Shown piece after piece: positions 1-7,846 of a DNA stretch of 64,000 bases. Positions within the stretch are counted from its first letter, which is position 1. The number at the start of each line of letters is the position of its first letter. Origin of the DNA: Streptomyces sp. Ag109_O5-1 (lineage in GTDB: Bacteria > Actinomycetota > Actinomycetes > Streptomycetales > Streptomycetaceae); contig NZ_RKQF01000001.1 of assembly GCF_003814875.1 (NCBI RefSeq), positions 6,634,001 through 6,698,000 on the forward strand, written 5' to 3'. The translations under genes were made by a program, and so were the position numbers. Under the pieces are notes generated by a model. That model worked only from the letters and a program-made list of their open reading frames with translations. It ran no database searches and had not been told where the DNA came from.

Positions 1-906
1 GTCGGAAGCGGTGACCGGCCGGTCGGGATCCCCCATGGACACCAGGAGCTGCGCCCACGTGCTGTAGTCGCCCTTTCCCGTGGCGGGGAGCTGGGAGAAC
101 GTCTGGAACGCCGTCACCCAGCCCTCGACATCCGCATCCCATGAGTCGGTGAAGTGGGTACGTGCGTCGGGCTCGCCGTATCCCGGAACGGGCTCGTTGA
201 ACACGCAGGCCGCGGAGAACAGTTGCGCGAAGAGACCGGACGAACCGGGTCCGACGGTGTGGGCCTGAAGGCCGGCCTGCGTGCCGGGGCCGAAGTTGCC
301 GCTCGCGTCTGCCTCCGCGATGCCGATCGCGAGCTGGATCGCCTTCATCAGCGACTGCTGCACGACCCGTGAGTAGATCCCGTCAGTGGGGCCTATGGAG
401 AACGTCTTCTTGGTCCAGTAGTTGTTGTTCAGCCACTGCTGGATGGACCGGATCTTGTCCGTGCCGCCCGCGACGGTGATGTAGGCGTCCATGTTGAGGA
501 GGGCCTTGAGTACCTTGGGCTGGACCACCCCGCCGTCCTGGGGCAGACCCGTGTTCTCCTTCACCTTGTCGACCGACGCCGCGGCGACCGTGTCGAACTC
601 GGCCACCGCCGTGTCGCCACCCCAGTAGCCCTTGCAGAACAGGGCGTGGCGGATGATTTTGACGATGTTGAGGTTCTTCTTCCACCCGATGCCGATGGTG
701 CCGAGCGCTGTCACCTTGGCGAGGGTGCCGTCGCCGAAGCTCGCCACAACGGGGCTGATGCCGAGCTCGTGCTGCAGGCCCATCGTGAGGGAGAACATGG
801 TGGACCAGCCGGTCTGCCCGTTCTCGGGGCACTTTGCATAGCCGGACACGTTGGCGTAGGTGGCGTTGACCCATTTCTGGGCGGCAAGAACCTTCTCATC
901 AGCCAT
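1..906 (-). CDS. DUF1906-type glycoside-hydrolase-like protein with peptidoglycan-binding repeats (3' end cut by window edge)
   Basis: An open frame of 302 codons runs off the left edge with no stop. It starts at an ATG behind a GAGGAGAGG-like ribosome site. It begins MADEKVLAAQKWVNATY and has a CPENGQTGWSTM segment. Two peptidoglycan-binding-like repeats are visible, roughly residues 1-75 (LQHELGISPVVASFGDGT) and 130-205 (IQQWLNNNYW...FGPGTQAGLQ). The visible part ends GDPDRPVTASD, just where the DUF1906 (Rv2525c-like) glycoside-hydrolase-like domain normally begins in this Streptomyces family. Members are predicted wall-associated proteins. No N-terminal signal peptide is apparent. Family assignment is from memory of similar Streptomyces proteins. 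Confidence 0.75.
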   Translation of the reverse strand, partial: MADEKVLAAQKWVNATYANVSGYAKCPENGQTGWSTMFSLTMGLQHELGISPVVASFGDGTLAKVTALGTIGIGWKKNLNIVKIIRHALFCKGYWGGDTAVAEFDTVAAASVDKVKENTGLPQDGGVVQPKVLKALLNMDAYITVAGGTDKIRSIQQWLNNNYWTKKTFSIGPTDGIYSRVVQQSLMKAIQLAIGIAEADASGNFGPGTQAGLQAHTVGPGSSGLFAQLFSAACVFNEPVPGYGEPDARTHFTDSWDADVEGWVTAFQTFSQLPATGKGDYSTWAQLLVSMGDPDRPVTASD

Positions 907-1332
907 GTGGGGGGCCTCTCCTCCAGCAATCGGAGTTCTTCAGAACGTCGATATGCCGGGATAAAAGGGAAAGCGGAATCGTGCGCGTAGGCCCAGGCGG
1001 CCCGTTGCGTGCTACCTGCTGGGTGTCAGGGGCACCGCAGGAAAGGGGGCAGGCATGCGAGGTCGGATCGGCGTGCGCGAACAGCCCGGCACTGAGGCAT
1101 GGCGATGTATCCCCCCATGACGACGGGTTCTCCCGGTCGTTGAACGACGCGTCGGCGGGCAGTTTGGTCGGGCTGCCCTACGCTGAGATCAGCATAGGCA
1201 TAGGCATAGGCCAAAGGTCAGGGTCAAGAGACGCTGAAAGGTGTGAACGCCCTTGCGGTGGGACCGAGTTGGCGCACCCTGCCGAACGGGCGCGGCAGCA
1301 GTCGGCTCATCGTGCGGCGCACGGAACGCCGG
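907..1332. other. intergenic region with short CATAGG repeat
   Basis: A 426-base stretch between two minus-strand genes with no convincing gene. It must hold the promoter of the truncated gene to its left. A perfect three-copy hexamer repeat (CATAGG) lies at 1193-1210. A short minus-strand frame over it would begin MAYAYAYA, but it has no ribosome site and looks accidental. Confidence 0.5.
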
Positions 1333-1866
1333 TCAGCCCTGTTCGCGTTCGTTGCACAGCACCTTGCGCAGTACGGCGCAGGGGCGGCCGAGTTGGCGGT
1401 CTCCGCGGTGGTCGATCACCCGATAGCCGAGGGCGGTCCAGAAGGCCAGGGCCCCGGGGTTGTTGTCGAGGACGGCCAGCCGGACAGCCGTGCGGTCCGC
1501 CGCGCGGAAGCGGTCCTCGACGGCGGCGGCGATACGACGGCCGTACCCCTGGCGCTGCACCGTCGCGTCCACCATCAGCAGCCCGATCCACGGGTCCGGG
1601 TCGGCCGGGTCCGGGTGCCGGGCGAGGGTGACCGCGATCCCCACCAGCCGCCCCTCGCTGCGGGCGAGCAGCACCTCGGCGTCCGGGTGGGCCAGTTCGT
1701 CCGCCAGCGCCGTCGCCACCTGCTCCGGCCGTACGTCGTCCGGGTCCGGGAAGTCGCCGCTGAGGGCCTGGAACTCCCGGTTGGAGGCGTACAGGGCGGT
1801 GAGCTCGGTGAGGACCGGGGCCGGGATGTCGTCGCCGGGCTGTAGGGACAGGGGCTGGAGGATCAT
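1333..1866 (-). CDS. GNAT family N-acetyltransferase
   Basis: A 177-residue single-domain GNAT protein, predicted to transfer an acetyl group from acetyl-CoA to an unknown amine. The core shows GLLMVDATVQRQGYGRRI (acetyl-CoA pyrophosphate loop, Q/R-x-x-G-x-G/R pattern, about residues 112-128) followed by AVLDNNPGALAFWTALGYR, the typical C-terminal helix and strand. It ends near the start of the upstream Uma2-type gene, 10 bases away on the same strand, so the two may be co-transcribed. The substrate cannot be read from sequence. Confidence 0.85.
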   Translation of the reverse strand: MILQPLSLQPGDDIPAPVLTELTALYASNREFQALSGDFPDPDDVRPEQVATALADELAHPDAEVLLARSEGRLVGIAVTLARHPDPADPDPWIGLLMVDATVQRQGYGRRIAAAVEDRFRAADRTAVRLAVLDNNPGALAFWTALGYRVIDHRGDRQLGRPCAVLRKVLCNEREQG

Positions 1867-1875
1867 GCCCGCGAC

Positions 1876-2466
1876 CTATGGGTAGCGGGGCAGGTTGTCC
1901 GTCGAGATCGTCCACTCCCCGATGGTGACGTCCTCGCCGTAGACGAAGTCCTTGCGGGTCGCGTAGCGCGGGCCGTCGGGCGTGGGGTGGATGTCGGTGA
2001 GGACGGCGCCGGTGCCGGTGCGGGGGTCGAAGATCGCGTAGACGGGGACGCCCATCAGGGGGTAGTCGCGCACCTTGCTGACCCAGTCGTTGTCCGGGTT
2101 GGAACAGGAGACGATTTCGACAGCGGCGATCAGCGTACGTGGGTCGAAAGACCCGTCTCCCTCCATGTCCACCTCTGCGATCACCATGATGTCGGGGCGG
2201 CGCATGATTCTTTCTGGCGCCACTTCGACATCGGGCTCGCCCGTGTGGGCCACGATCTCCTCAGGCATGACCTTCTCCAGACGTTTCCGGAGACGCAGTG
2301 CGGTGAGCTCGTGCTGCCGGACAGGCGACATCATGTCGAGGACGATCCCTTCCTTGGTGATCTCGAACTTGCCGGGGAGGGTGCCGTCCGTGGAATCCAC
2401 GAAGTCGCGCATGGCCCGGTACAAGGGGGAGGCGTCCTGCCGTGCGTCGTCCGGTGCGATGGTCAT
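1876..2466 (-). CDS. Uma2 family (DUF820) endonuclease-like protein
   Basis: 196 residues starting at the ATG behind GAGGAG with an 8-base spacer; an in-frame ATG 48 bases upstream lacks such a site. It has the DUF820/Uma2 layout of a PD-(D/E)XK-like fold: RRPDIMVIAEVDMEGDGS (acidic strand), AAVEIVSCSNPDNDW (E-x-V, then D), then YPLMGVPVYAIFDPRTGTG. Usual family members have VEI.S..s...D...K and KYa..GI..YWivdp; here SKVRDYPLMGVPVY fits. Function of the family is not settled (restriction-like nuclease fold). Many Streptomyces carry dozens of copies; a second lies at 29908-30579. Confidence 0.85.
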   Translation of the reverse strand: MTIAPDDARQDASPLYRAMRDFVDSTDGTLPGKFEITKEGIVLDMMSPVRQHELTALRLRKRLEKVMPEEIVAHTGEPDVEVAPERIMRRPDIMVIAEVDMEGDGSFDPRTLIAAVEIVSCSNPDNDWVSKVRDYPLMGVPVYAIFDPRTGTGAVLTDIHPTPDGPRYATRKDFVYGEDVTIGEWTISTDNLPRYP

Positions 2467-2515
2467 GGCGCTCGCTCCTCGTCTGTGCCCAGGGGCAAGG
2501 ATCGTCGCTTTCATG

Positions 2516-3370
2516 CTAGGTCTCCTCCGGGAGATCGGTTCGGCAGTCGCCGCAGAGTCCGGGCGCGGGGGCGCGGAAGCCGCGGTCGCAGCCGTTGCAG
2601 TTGTGGATTCGGGTGGGGACGGCTGGTGGCGGGGCAGGCGGGCGGAAGGGCGGTGGCGCGGGCAGCCGGTCCGTCAGGCGGTGGGCCAGGAGAGCGGCGG
2701 GCCTGTGGAGCGGCTCGGCCGGCAGGTCGGCGGTCAGGGCGTGCCGTACAGCGGTGGGCGTGACATCGCGTTCCAGCCAGGCGGCGACTCCGGGGACCAG
2801 GTGTTCGGTATCGGCGGCCGACAGCAGCAGCCGGGAGTCGTGGCGGCGGAGGTCCGCGAGCAGGTCCAGGGCCTTCTGGACGAGTGCGGGCGAGGGGCAG
2901 GCCGGGCGTGGCACAGGTGGGACGGCCTTGCGGACGGGTTTCTGCGGCGCCTTCGTTCGTGCTGAGGCTTCGGGTCGATGGGCGCGGCTGCGGTGACCGG
3001 GTTGATTGCAGGAGACCGTGCGGGTGACGATCCGGCCGTCGGGGATCCGCTCCCGCTCGCGCCGCAGATAGCCCTCGGCCTCAAGCTCGCGCAGCGCGGC
3101 GCCGATACGGTCCCTGCCCTCCGGAAAGCGGGCTGTCAGGCTCTTGATGTCGACCTGGGCGCCCTTCGGGAGCGACTGGATGTGCACGCCGAGCCCGATC
3201 GCGAGCGCCGAGAGGGTGGCGTGCTGGGCGAGGTGGTTGCCGATCACCACGAAGTGGGAGGTGTGGCGGGCGTTGTCGTGCAGGAGACCGCCGAACCCCC
3301 GATTCGGGTGCTTCTTGGCGGCAGTGCGGGACTCGGCACACGAGGGCGCGCTAGGGTCTTTCGTATCCAT
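2516..3370 (-). CDS. winged helix-turn-helix protein with C-terminal zinc ribbon
   Basis: 284 residues. Residues 25-120 form a winged HTH of the type seen in Streptomyces accessory regulators (NHLAQHATLSALAIGLGVHIQSL, then DIKSLTARFPEGRDRIGAALRELEAEGYLRRER). A proline-rich spacer and a helical segment (VQKALDLLADLRRHDSRLLLSAADTEHLVPGVAAWLERDVT) follow. The end is a four-cysteine knuckle, CNGC-x11-CGDC. A related but frameshifted gene sits at 30639-31519. It probably binds DNA; target unknown. The start chosen is MDTKDPS behind AGGAAG. It lies 49 bases upstream of the Uma2 gene on the same strand, so the pair may form one unit, as the homologous pair near 30 kb does. Confidence 0.75.
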   Translation of the reverse strand: MDTKDPSAPSCAESRTAAKKHPNRGFGGLLHDNARHTSHFVVIGNHLAQHATLSALAIGLGVHIQSLPKGAQVDIKSLTARFPEGRDRIGAALRELEAEGYLRRERERIPDGRIVTRTVSCNQPGHRSRAHRPEASARTKAPQKPVRKAVPPVPRPACPSPALVQKALDLLADLRRHDSRLLLSAADTEHLVPGVAAWLERDVTPTAVRHALTADLPAEPLHRPAALLAHRLTDRLPAPPPFRPPAPPPAVPTRIHNCNGCDRGFRAPAPGLCGDCRTDLPEET

Positions 3371-3624
3371 CGGGAAGGGTCTTCTTCCTGGGTGGTCAGG
3401 CCCTCGCACTGGGATTGCCGTCCCGGCGGGGGCCGAAGTTTTTTCTGCGGTTGTTGCGCTGAGCGTAGGGCACGCAACCCTCCCCAAATCCAGTCCACTT
3501 GGGCATATTCACTCGCGGGAGTGACTCTGCGCGACGGGCGGGAGGGGTGGGGCTTGGTGGGGTTCTTTCTCCCCGTCGTTCTTTGGTGGTGACGGCCCGT
3601 GCGACCGGCGCCCGCGTTTCCGGG

Positions 3625-4032
3625 CTACGGCGACACGCCGATCTCGGCCCACACCGTCTTGCGCGGCGACAGCCCCGGTGCCACGCCCCACTTGTCGGCG
3701 AGCGCGTCCACCAGGACGAGGCCCCGGCCCGACTCGGCGTCCGACATGAAGGGTTGGGGCTGCGGCAGGAGGTCACCGCGCGTGTCCGTGACCTCGATAC
3801 GCAGGGTGTTCCCCACCACGTACAGCACGAGGCCGAAGTCGCGTCCCGGCACCCGGCCGTGCGTCGCCGCGTTCGCCGCCAGTTCGGCCACGATCTGCCT
3901 CGCCGGGTCCAAGGGCAGCCCCCACGTGCGAAGTTGCTCGGCGGCCAGCAGCCGGGCCAGCCGGGCGCCCCTCGGCGTGGACGAGAGACGCAGGCTCATG
4001 TTGCGGACGGGGGTGGAGATTTCGTCGTTCAC
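3625..4032 (-). CDS. ATP-binding protein, anti-sigma-factor-kinase-like (HATPase)
   Basis: 135 residues of a stand-alone GHKL ATPase domain like SpoIIAB/RsbW. The N box is ELAANAATHG (about residues 49-58), and the G1/G2 part is DTRGDLLPQP...SGRGLVLVDALADKWG. No other domain is present. Such small ATP-binding proteins are very common in Streptomyces and are regularly divergent from an XRE-DUF5753 regulator and its DUF397 partner, as here. A role in controlling a sigma factor or the neighbouring regulator is inference. Confidence 0.85.
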   Translation of the reverse strand: MNDEISTPVRNMSLRLSSTPRGARLARLLAAEQLRTWGLPLDPARQIVAELAANAATHGRVPGRDFGLVLYVVGNTLRIEVTDTRGDLLPQPQPFMSDAESGRGLVLVDALADKWGVAPGLSPRKTVWAEIGVSP

Positions 4033-4059
4033 ATCACTCAGCGTGGCCGCGCGTGCGTA

Positions 4060-4097
4060 CCGTGAACAGTCACGGAGGCCTTACGTACGGTGACTGT
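4060..4097. promoter_or_regulatory. operator-like inverted repeats in divergent promoter
   Basis: Between the ATP-binding gene and the XRE regulator there is a perfect palindrome CCGTGA-ACAG-TCACGG (4060-4075). A second copy of the half site, GTGACTGT (4090-4097), is the exact reverse complement of ACAGTCAC inside the first. Position and symmetry suggest the binding site of the adjacent XRE protein; that link is inference. Confidence 0.45.
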
Positions 4098-4146
4098 CCG
4101 GCGCTTGTCCAGTGCTGTCTTGGCTGTCGGGAAAGGGGTGTACGGG

Positions 4147-5001
4147 ATGAGCGTGGACGGCGAGGTGGCCGAGCCGGGCTGGGAGGTCGACCCGGACGAC
4201 GACTGGGGTGTGGCGGTCATCGCGACGGTCGGGCGTCAGCTGAAGCTGCGGCGAGAGGCGGTGGGGATGCGCGCCGCCGAGTTCGGGGAGGCGGTCGGTT
4301 ACGGGGAGGACATGGTCTACAAGGTGGAGGGCGGGAAGCGGATTCCCCGCCAGGAGTACCTGAACAGGGCAGACGAGGTCCTGGAGGCGGGTGGGCTGAT
4401 CTCGGCGACCTGGGAGGATGTCAAGAGAGTCCGGTACCCGAAGAAGGTGCGGGAGCTTGCGAAGTTGGAGGGGCAGGCCGTTGAGATCGGCTTGTACGAG
4501 TGCAACATCATTGCCGGGTTACTTCAGACGCCCGAGCACGCGCGAGCAGTGATCTCGGCGGCGCAACCACCCTACTCGCCGGACGACGTGGAGCGCATGG
4601 TGATGGCTCGTCTGGCTCGGCAGTCGGTCTTCGAGCGCGACCCGGCTCCGTCCATCCACTTTGTGCTGGAAGAGGCGCCGCTACGCCGCCCTATCGGAGG
4701 CACAATGGCTTGGCGGCAGCAGCTTGAACGTCTGCTGGAAGTGGGGCGGTTGCACAACGTCACGCTTCAGGTCATGCCGACCAACACGGATGCGCATCCA
4801 GGGCTGGACGGCAGGATCGAGTTGCTGAAGTTCCCGGACGGCACGGCTGTCGGACGCGCCGATGGTGCGTTCAGTGGGCGACCGACCAACGATCCGAAAC
4901 AGCTTCGACTCATCGAGTTGCAATATGGCACCATCCGGGCGCAGGCTCTCCCTCCGCGGGAGTCGCAGGCCTTTATTGAGCAACTGCTGGGAGAGACATG
5001 A
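4147..5001 (+). CDS. XRE family regulator with DUF5753 (Scr1/WhiJ-like)
   Basis: 284 residues. The N-terminal HTH spans about residues 20-80 (VGRQLKLRREAVGMRAAEFGEAVGYGEDMVYKVEGGKRIPRQEYL). The DUF5753 domain follows from about residue 105 (YECNIIAGLLQTPEHARAVI, QQLERLLEVGRLHNVTLQVMP, FIEQLL). ATG at 4147 is preferred over the upstream frame start because AAAGGGG precedes it. Its stop overlaps the ATG of the DUF397 gene (ATGA), so the two are translationally coupled. Leu125 is encoded by a TTA codon (4519-4521), which in Streptomyces needs the bldA tRNA, so expression is probably development-dependent. The combination matches the WhiJ/BldB-type regulatory modules. Confidence 0.9.
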   Translation: MSVDGEVAEPGWEVDPDDDWGVAVIATVGRQLKLRREAVGMRAAEFGEAVGYGEDMVYKVEGGKRIPRQEYLNRADEVLEAGGLISATWEDVKRVRYPKKVRELAKLEGQAVEIGLYECNIIAGLLQTPEHARAVISAAQPPYSPDDVERMVMARLARQSVFERDPAPSIHFVLEEAPLRRPIGGTMAWRQQLERLLEVGRLHNVTLQVMPTNTDAHPGLDGRIELLKFPDGTAVGRADGAFSGRPTNDPKQLRLIELQYGTIRAQALPPRESQAFIEQLLGET

Positions 5002-5279
5002 TCCGCAAGGACTCCTCCGGGGAACCCACCGACCTGGCGTGGTTCAAGAGCAGCTACAGCGGCGGCACCAACGGCGAGTCCTGCGTCGAAGTCGCACTCG
5101 CCTGGTTCAAAAGCAGCTACAGCGACGGCCCCAACGGCGACTCCTGCCTCGAAATAGCCCCCACCCCCACCACCATCCACATCCGCGACTCAAAGTTCAC
5201 GCCCGCCACCCCCGGGCCCCAACTCGCTCTCGCCCCCGCCGCCTGGGTGGCCTTCGTCCCCTACGCGTCTGCGGACTGA
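4998..5279 (+). CDS. DUF397 protein with duplicated motif
   Basis: 93 residues, overlapping the XRE gene by 4 bases. The DUF397 signature (W-F-K-S-S-Y-S-...-G-x-S-C-x-E-V/I-A) occurs twice: LAWFKSSYSGGTNGESCVEV and LAWFKSSYSDGPNGDSCLEI. A single C-terminal IHIRDSK...PAAWVAFV part follows, so the first half is an internal duplication. DUF397 proteins are small partners of XRE-DUF5753 regulators in actinobacteria; a toxin/antitoxin-like relation has been proposed for some pairs but is not shown here. Confidence 0.9.
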   Translation: MIRKDSSGEPTDLAWFKSSYSGGTNGESCVEVALAWFKSSYSDGPNGDSCLEIAPTPTTIHIRDSKFTPATPGPQLALAPAAWVAFVPYASAD

Positions 5280-5288
5280 GCGCAGGCC

Positions 5289-5317
5289 GGAGCCCCTGGC
5301 GTCACACCGGGGGCTCC
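5289..5317. terminator. hairpin between convergent genes
   Basis: GGAGCCCC and GGGGCTCC form an 8-bp stem around a 13-base loop between the converging DUF397 gene and terD. There is no T tract, which is usual for Streptomyces terminators. It could serve both directions. Confidence 0.5.
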
Positions 5318-5335
5318 CGCACAGCGCAGCGCGTG

Positions 5336-5911
5336 TCAGACGTTGACGCCGAAGTCCTGGGCGATGCCGACCAGGCCGGACGCGTAGCCCTGGCCCACCG
5401 CGCGGAACTTCCACTCCGCGCCGTTGCGGTACAGCTCGCCGAAGACCATCGCGGTCTCGGTCGCCGCGTCCTCGGAGAGGTCGTAGCGCGCGATCTCGGC
5501 GCCGCCGGCCTGGTTGACGATGCGGATGTACGCGTTGCGGACCTGGCCGAAGTTCTGGCCGCGGTTCTCGGCGTCGTAGATCGAGACCGGGAAGACGATC
5601 TTGTCGATGTCGGCGGGCAGGGCCGCCAGGTTGACGTTGATCGCCTCGTCGTCGCCGGCGCCCTCGCCGGTGCGGTTGTCACCGGTGTGGACGATCGAGT
5701 TGTCCGGGGTGTTCTTGTTGTTGAAGAAGACGAAGTGGGCGTCCGAGTAGACCTTGCCCTGCCCGTTGACCGCGATGGCCGAGGCGTCCAGATCGAAGTC
5801 CGTGCCGGTGGTGGTGCGGACGTCCCAGCCGAGACCCACGGTGACGGCGGTCAGGCCCGGAGCCTCCTTGGTGAGCGAGACGTTGCCACCCTTGGACAGG
5901 CTTACAGCCAT
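5336..5911 (-). CDS. terD: TerD family protein (tellurium resistance/stress, calcium-binding)
   Basis: 191 residues, full length for TerD. It begins MAVSLSKGGNVSLTKEAPGL and carries the calcium-site acidic residues DFDLDASA, the GDNRTGEGAGDDEAINVNL segment and IYDAENRGQNFGQVRNAYIRI. The start follows AGGA at a normal distance; an upstream extension in the same frame has no such site. The family is linked to tellurite, phage and chemical stress tolerance. In Streptomyces, TerD paralogues affect development and calcium handling. It stands alone here without terA/terZ neighbours, so it is an orphan copy. Confidence 0.93.
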   Translation of the reverse strand: MAVSLSKGGNVSLTKEAPGLTAVTVGLGWDVRTTTGTDFDLDASAIAVNGQGKVYSDAHFVFFNNKNTPDNSIVHTGDNRTGEGAGDDEAINVNLAALPADIDKIVFPVSIYDAENRGQNFGQVRNAYIRIVNQAGGAEIARYDLSEDAATETAMVFGELYRNGAEWKFRAVGQGYASGLVGIAQDFGVNV

Positions 5912-6093
5912 GGTCGGGAGTCCTTTCCCTTGTTCTGCGTACGGCCGTGCGGCGTACGGGCTCGAAGCTACAGCTACCCGTATGAACGCCACGAGGGGTA
6001 CCGAAGGTTCCATCTTGCTTTACCTTCTTTACCGAACCGTGGATGAACGATATTCGCGTGACGTGTGCCGGTCAGTCGCGCGACCATGGGGAC

Positions 6094-6522
6094 ATGTCCG
6101 GTCCTTACGTCATCCGCGGCTCCGTCTCACTCCCCGAGGCCGAGCTCAACTGGCGTTTCTCGCGGTCCTCCGGGCCCGGCGGGCAGCACGTCAACACCAG
6201 CGACTCCCAGGTGGAGCTGCGCTTCGACCTGGCGAACACCGAGGCACTGCCCGAGGTGTGGAAGGCGCGGGCGCTGGAGCGGCTGGCCGCCCGGCTCGTC
6301 GACGGCGTGATCGTCGTACGCGCCTCCGAGCACCGCTCGCAGTGGCGCAACCGCGAGACCGCCGCCGTACGCCTCGCCGCGCTCCTCGCCGAGGCCACCG
6401 CGCCCCCGCCCAAGCCCCGCAAGCCGACCCGCATCCCGCGCGGGATCAACGAACGCCGGCTGCGGGAGAAGAAGCAGCGCTCGGACACCAAGCGCGGGCG
6501 CACTGGCCGCGACTGGTCCTGA
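6094..6522 (+). CDS. arfB: alternative ribosome-rescue peptidyl-tRNA hydrolase ArfB (YaeJ)
   Basis: 142 residues, the usual ArfB length when the ATG at 6094 (MSGPYVIRGS) is used. It has the release-factor catalytic loop SSGPGGQHVNTSDSQVEL with GGQ at about residues 27-29. The lysine/arginine-rich C-terminal tail (INERRLREKKQRSDTKRGRTGR) enters the mRNA channel of stalled ribosomes. It hydrolyses peptidyl-tRNA on non-stop ribosomes. No codon-recognition domain is present, which separates it from prfA/prfB. It is divergent from terD. Confidence 0.92.
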   Translation: MSGPYVIRGSVSLPEAELNWRFSRSSGPGGQHVNTSDSQVELRFDLANTEALPEVWKARALERLAARLVDGVIVVRASEHRSQWRNRETAAVRLAALLAEATAPPPKPRKPTRIPRGINERRLREKKQRSDTKRGRTGRDWS

Positions 6523-6554
6523 CGGCGCCCTGCCGCGGCCCTGTCGCACCCCCT

Positions 6555-7034
6555 TCAAAGCTCCAGCACCCCCACCGGCTGGTCCCCGCTGACCTCCCCG
6601 GTCTTCCGGAAGCCCAGGCGCAGATAGAACTCCTCGGGGCCGTCCGGGCCGGCGTGCCAGGTGACGTACATCTGCTCGCCGCCCCGGCGGCGGATCTCCT
6701 CGGCCACGGCCTGGACCGCGAACCGGCCGTAGCCCTTTCCCTGTTCCCCGGCGTCGATGTTGAGACGCCACAGGCCGGAGCGGAACAGGGTGCCGTCGGC
6801 GCGCCAGTCGATGTCCAGGAAAGCCATCAGAAAGCCGACCGGCCGGTTCTCTTCGCCGTCGACGATCAGACGCGGCCAGGCGACTCCGGGAGGACGGACG
6901 TACGCCTCGGCGAGGGAATGGGCGACCGGCTCGACGTTGTGTTCCTGACCGGGGCGGACGCGAATGGCGAGGGCCGCTTCCAAATTCCCCGTGGTGACTT
7001 CTTCGAGGCGGGGTTGGGGCCGGGGTGTTGTCAT
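6555..7034 (-). CDS. GNAT family N-acetyltransferase
   Basis: 159 residues. LWRLNIDAGEQGKGYGRFAV (about residues 88-107) is the acetyl-CoA binding loop. FYLRLGFRKTGEV is the C-terminal strand/helix, and VGFLMAF is the usual central strand. It resembles spermine/spermidine- or small-amine-acetyltransferase type GNATs, but the substrate is not readable. It converges on arfB with about 30 bases between stops. Confidence 0.85.
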   Translation of the reverse strand: MTTPRPQPRLEEVTTGNLEAALAIRVRPGQEHNVEPVAHSLAEAYVRPPGVAWPRLIVDGEENRPVGFLMAFLDIDWRADGTLFRSGLWRLNIDAGEQGKGYGRFAVQAVAEEIRRRGGEQMYVTWHAGPDGPEEFYLRLGFRKTGEVSGDQPVGVLEL

Positions 7035-7097
7035 CCGTGCACTTTAGAAGGGGCGTTCAGCATGCGCCCAAGGGATTCCCGTACAGACCGCGCGGTC

Positions 7098-7670
7098 TCA
7101 TCCCAACTGCCGGTACCGGCCCCGGAAATACATCAGCGGCCCGCCCTCCGTGCTCGGCAGGTGAGCGGTGAGGACCCGGCCGATGACGAGGGTGTGGTCG
7201 CCGGCCGTCACCCGCTGCTCGGTACGGCACTCCAGGGTCGCGAGGGCGCCGCCGACGAGCGGGGCGCCGGTGGCCTCGCCGCGGGTGTAGGGGATGTCCT
7301 CGAAGAGCAGGCGGTCGCTGATGCGGCCCTTCATCGCGAAGCGGCCGGCGATGTGCCGCTGGCTCTCGGTGAGCACCGAGACCGCCCAGAGCGGCTGTTC
7401 GTCGAGCAGGTCGTCCATGCGCGCGCCGGTACGCAGGCTGACCAGCACCAACGGCGGGTCGAGCGACACCGACATGAACGCCGTCGCGGTCATCCCGACG
7501 TCCTCGCCGGCCGGCGCCAACGGGTCGTCCGCATCCAGCGGCGGCTCCTGGGCGGTCACCAGGACCACACCGGCGGCCAGCCGGGACATGGCGGCCTTGA
7601 ACGCTTCGTTGCTCACCCCCACAGCATGCCCGGTGGCTTCTGCGGCGGTGGGGGAGGGAGTCTTCAGCAC
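7098..7670 (-). CDS. flavin reductase family protein
   Basis: 190 residues from a GTG; a second in-frame GTG near 7616 (VSNEAFKAAMSRLAAG) is an equally good start. It has a flavin-reductase-like FMN-binding split barrel: MSRLAAGVVLVTAQEP, GMTATAFMSVSLDPPLVLVSLRTGARMDDLL, FAVSVL-like (LWAVSVLTE), and the end GDHTLVIGRVLTAHL...LMYFRGRYRQL. These are NAD(P)H:FMN reductase components that feed two-component monooxygenases or act alone; no monooxygenase partner is next to it. It is divergent from cdgB. Confidence 0.9.
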   Translation of the reverse strand: MLKTPSPTAAEATGHAVGVSNEAFKAAMSRLAAGVVLVTAQEPPLDADDPLAPAGEDVGMTATAFMSVSLDPPLVLVSLRTGARMDDLLDEQPLWAVSVLTESQRHIAGRFAMKGRISDRLLFEDIPYTRGEATGAPLVGGALATLECRTEQRVTAGDHTLVIGRVLTAHLPSTEGGPLMYFRGRYRQLG

Positions 7671-7846
7671 GCCGGAAACGCTAATGTCGGTCCTTGTGCG
7701 ACCGCATCGGCCATCGGCCCGAGCCGGGTCCTAGGACCAAGGGCGGGGAAGGGCCGTAACGTGCATCATGTGCGCACGGCCGCAAAGGCTGTGTTCAGTA
7801 AACGCACAGGGAAAACGCAGAAACTCCACTCAATTGTTCACGTTCT

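Noticed and set aside
1026..1214. Short minus-strand frame beginning MAYAYAYA over the CATAGG repeat
   Set aside because: Generated by the hexamer repeat; no ribosome site or recognisable domain.
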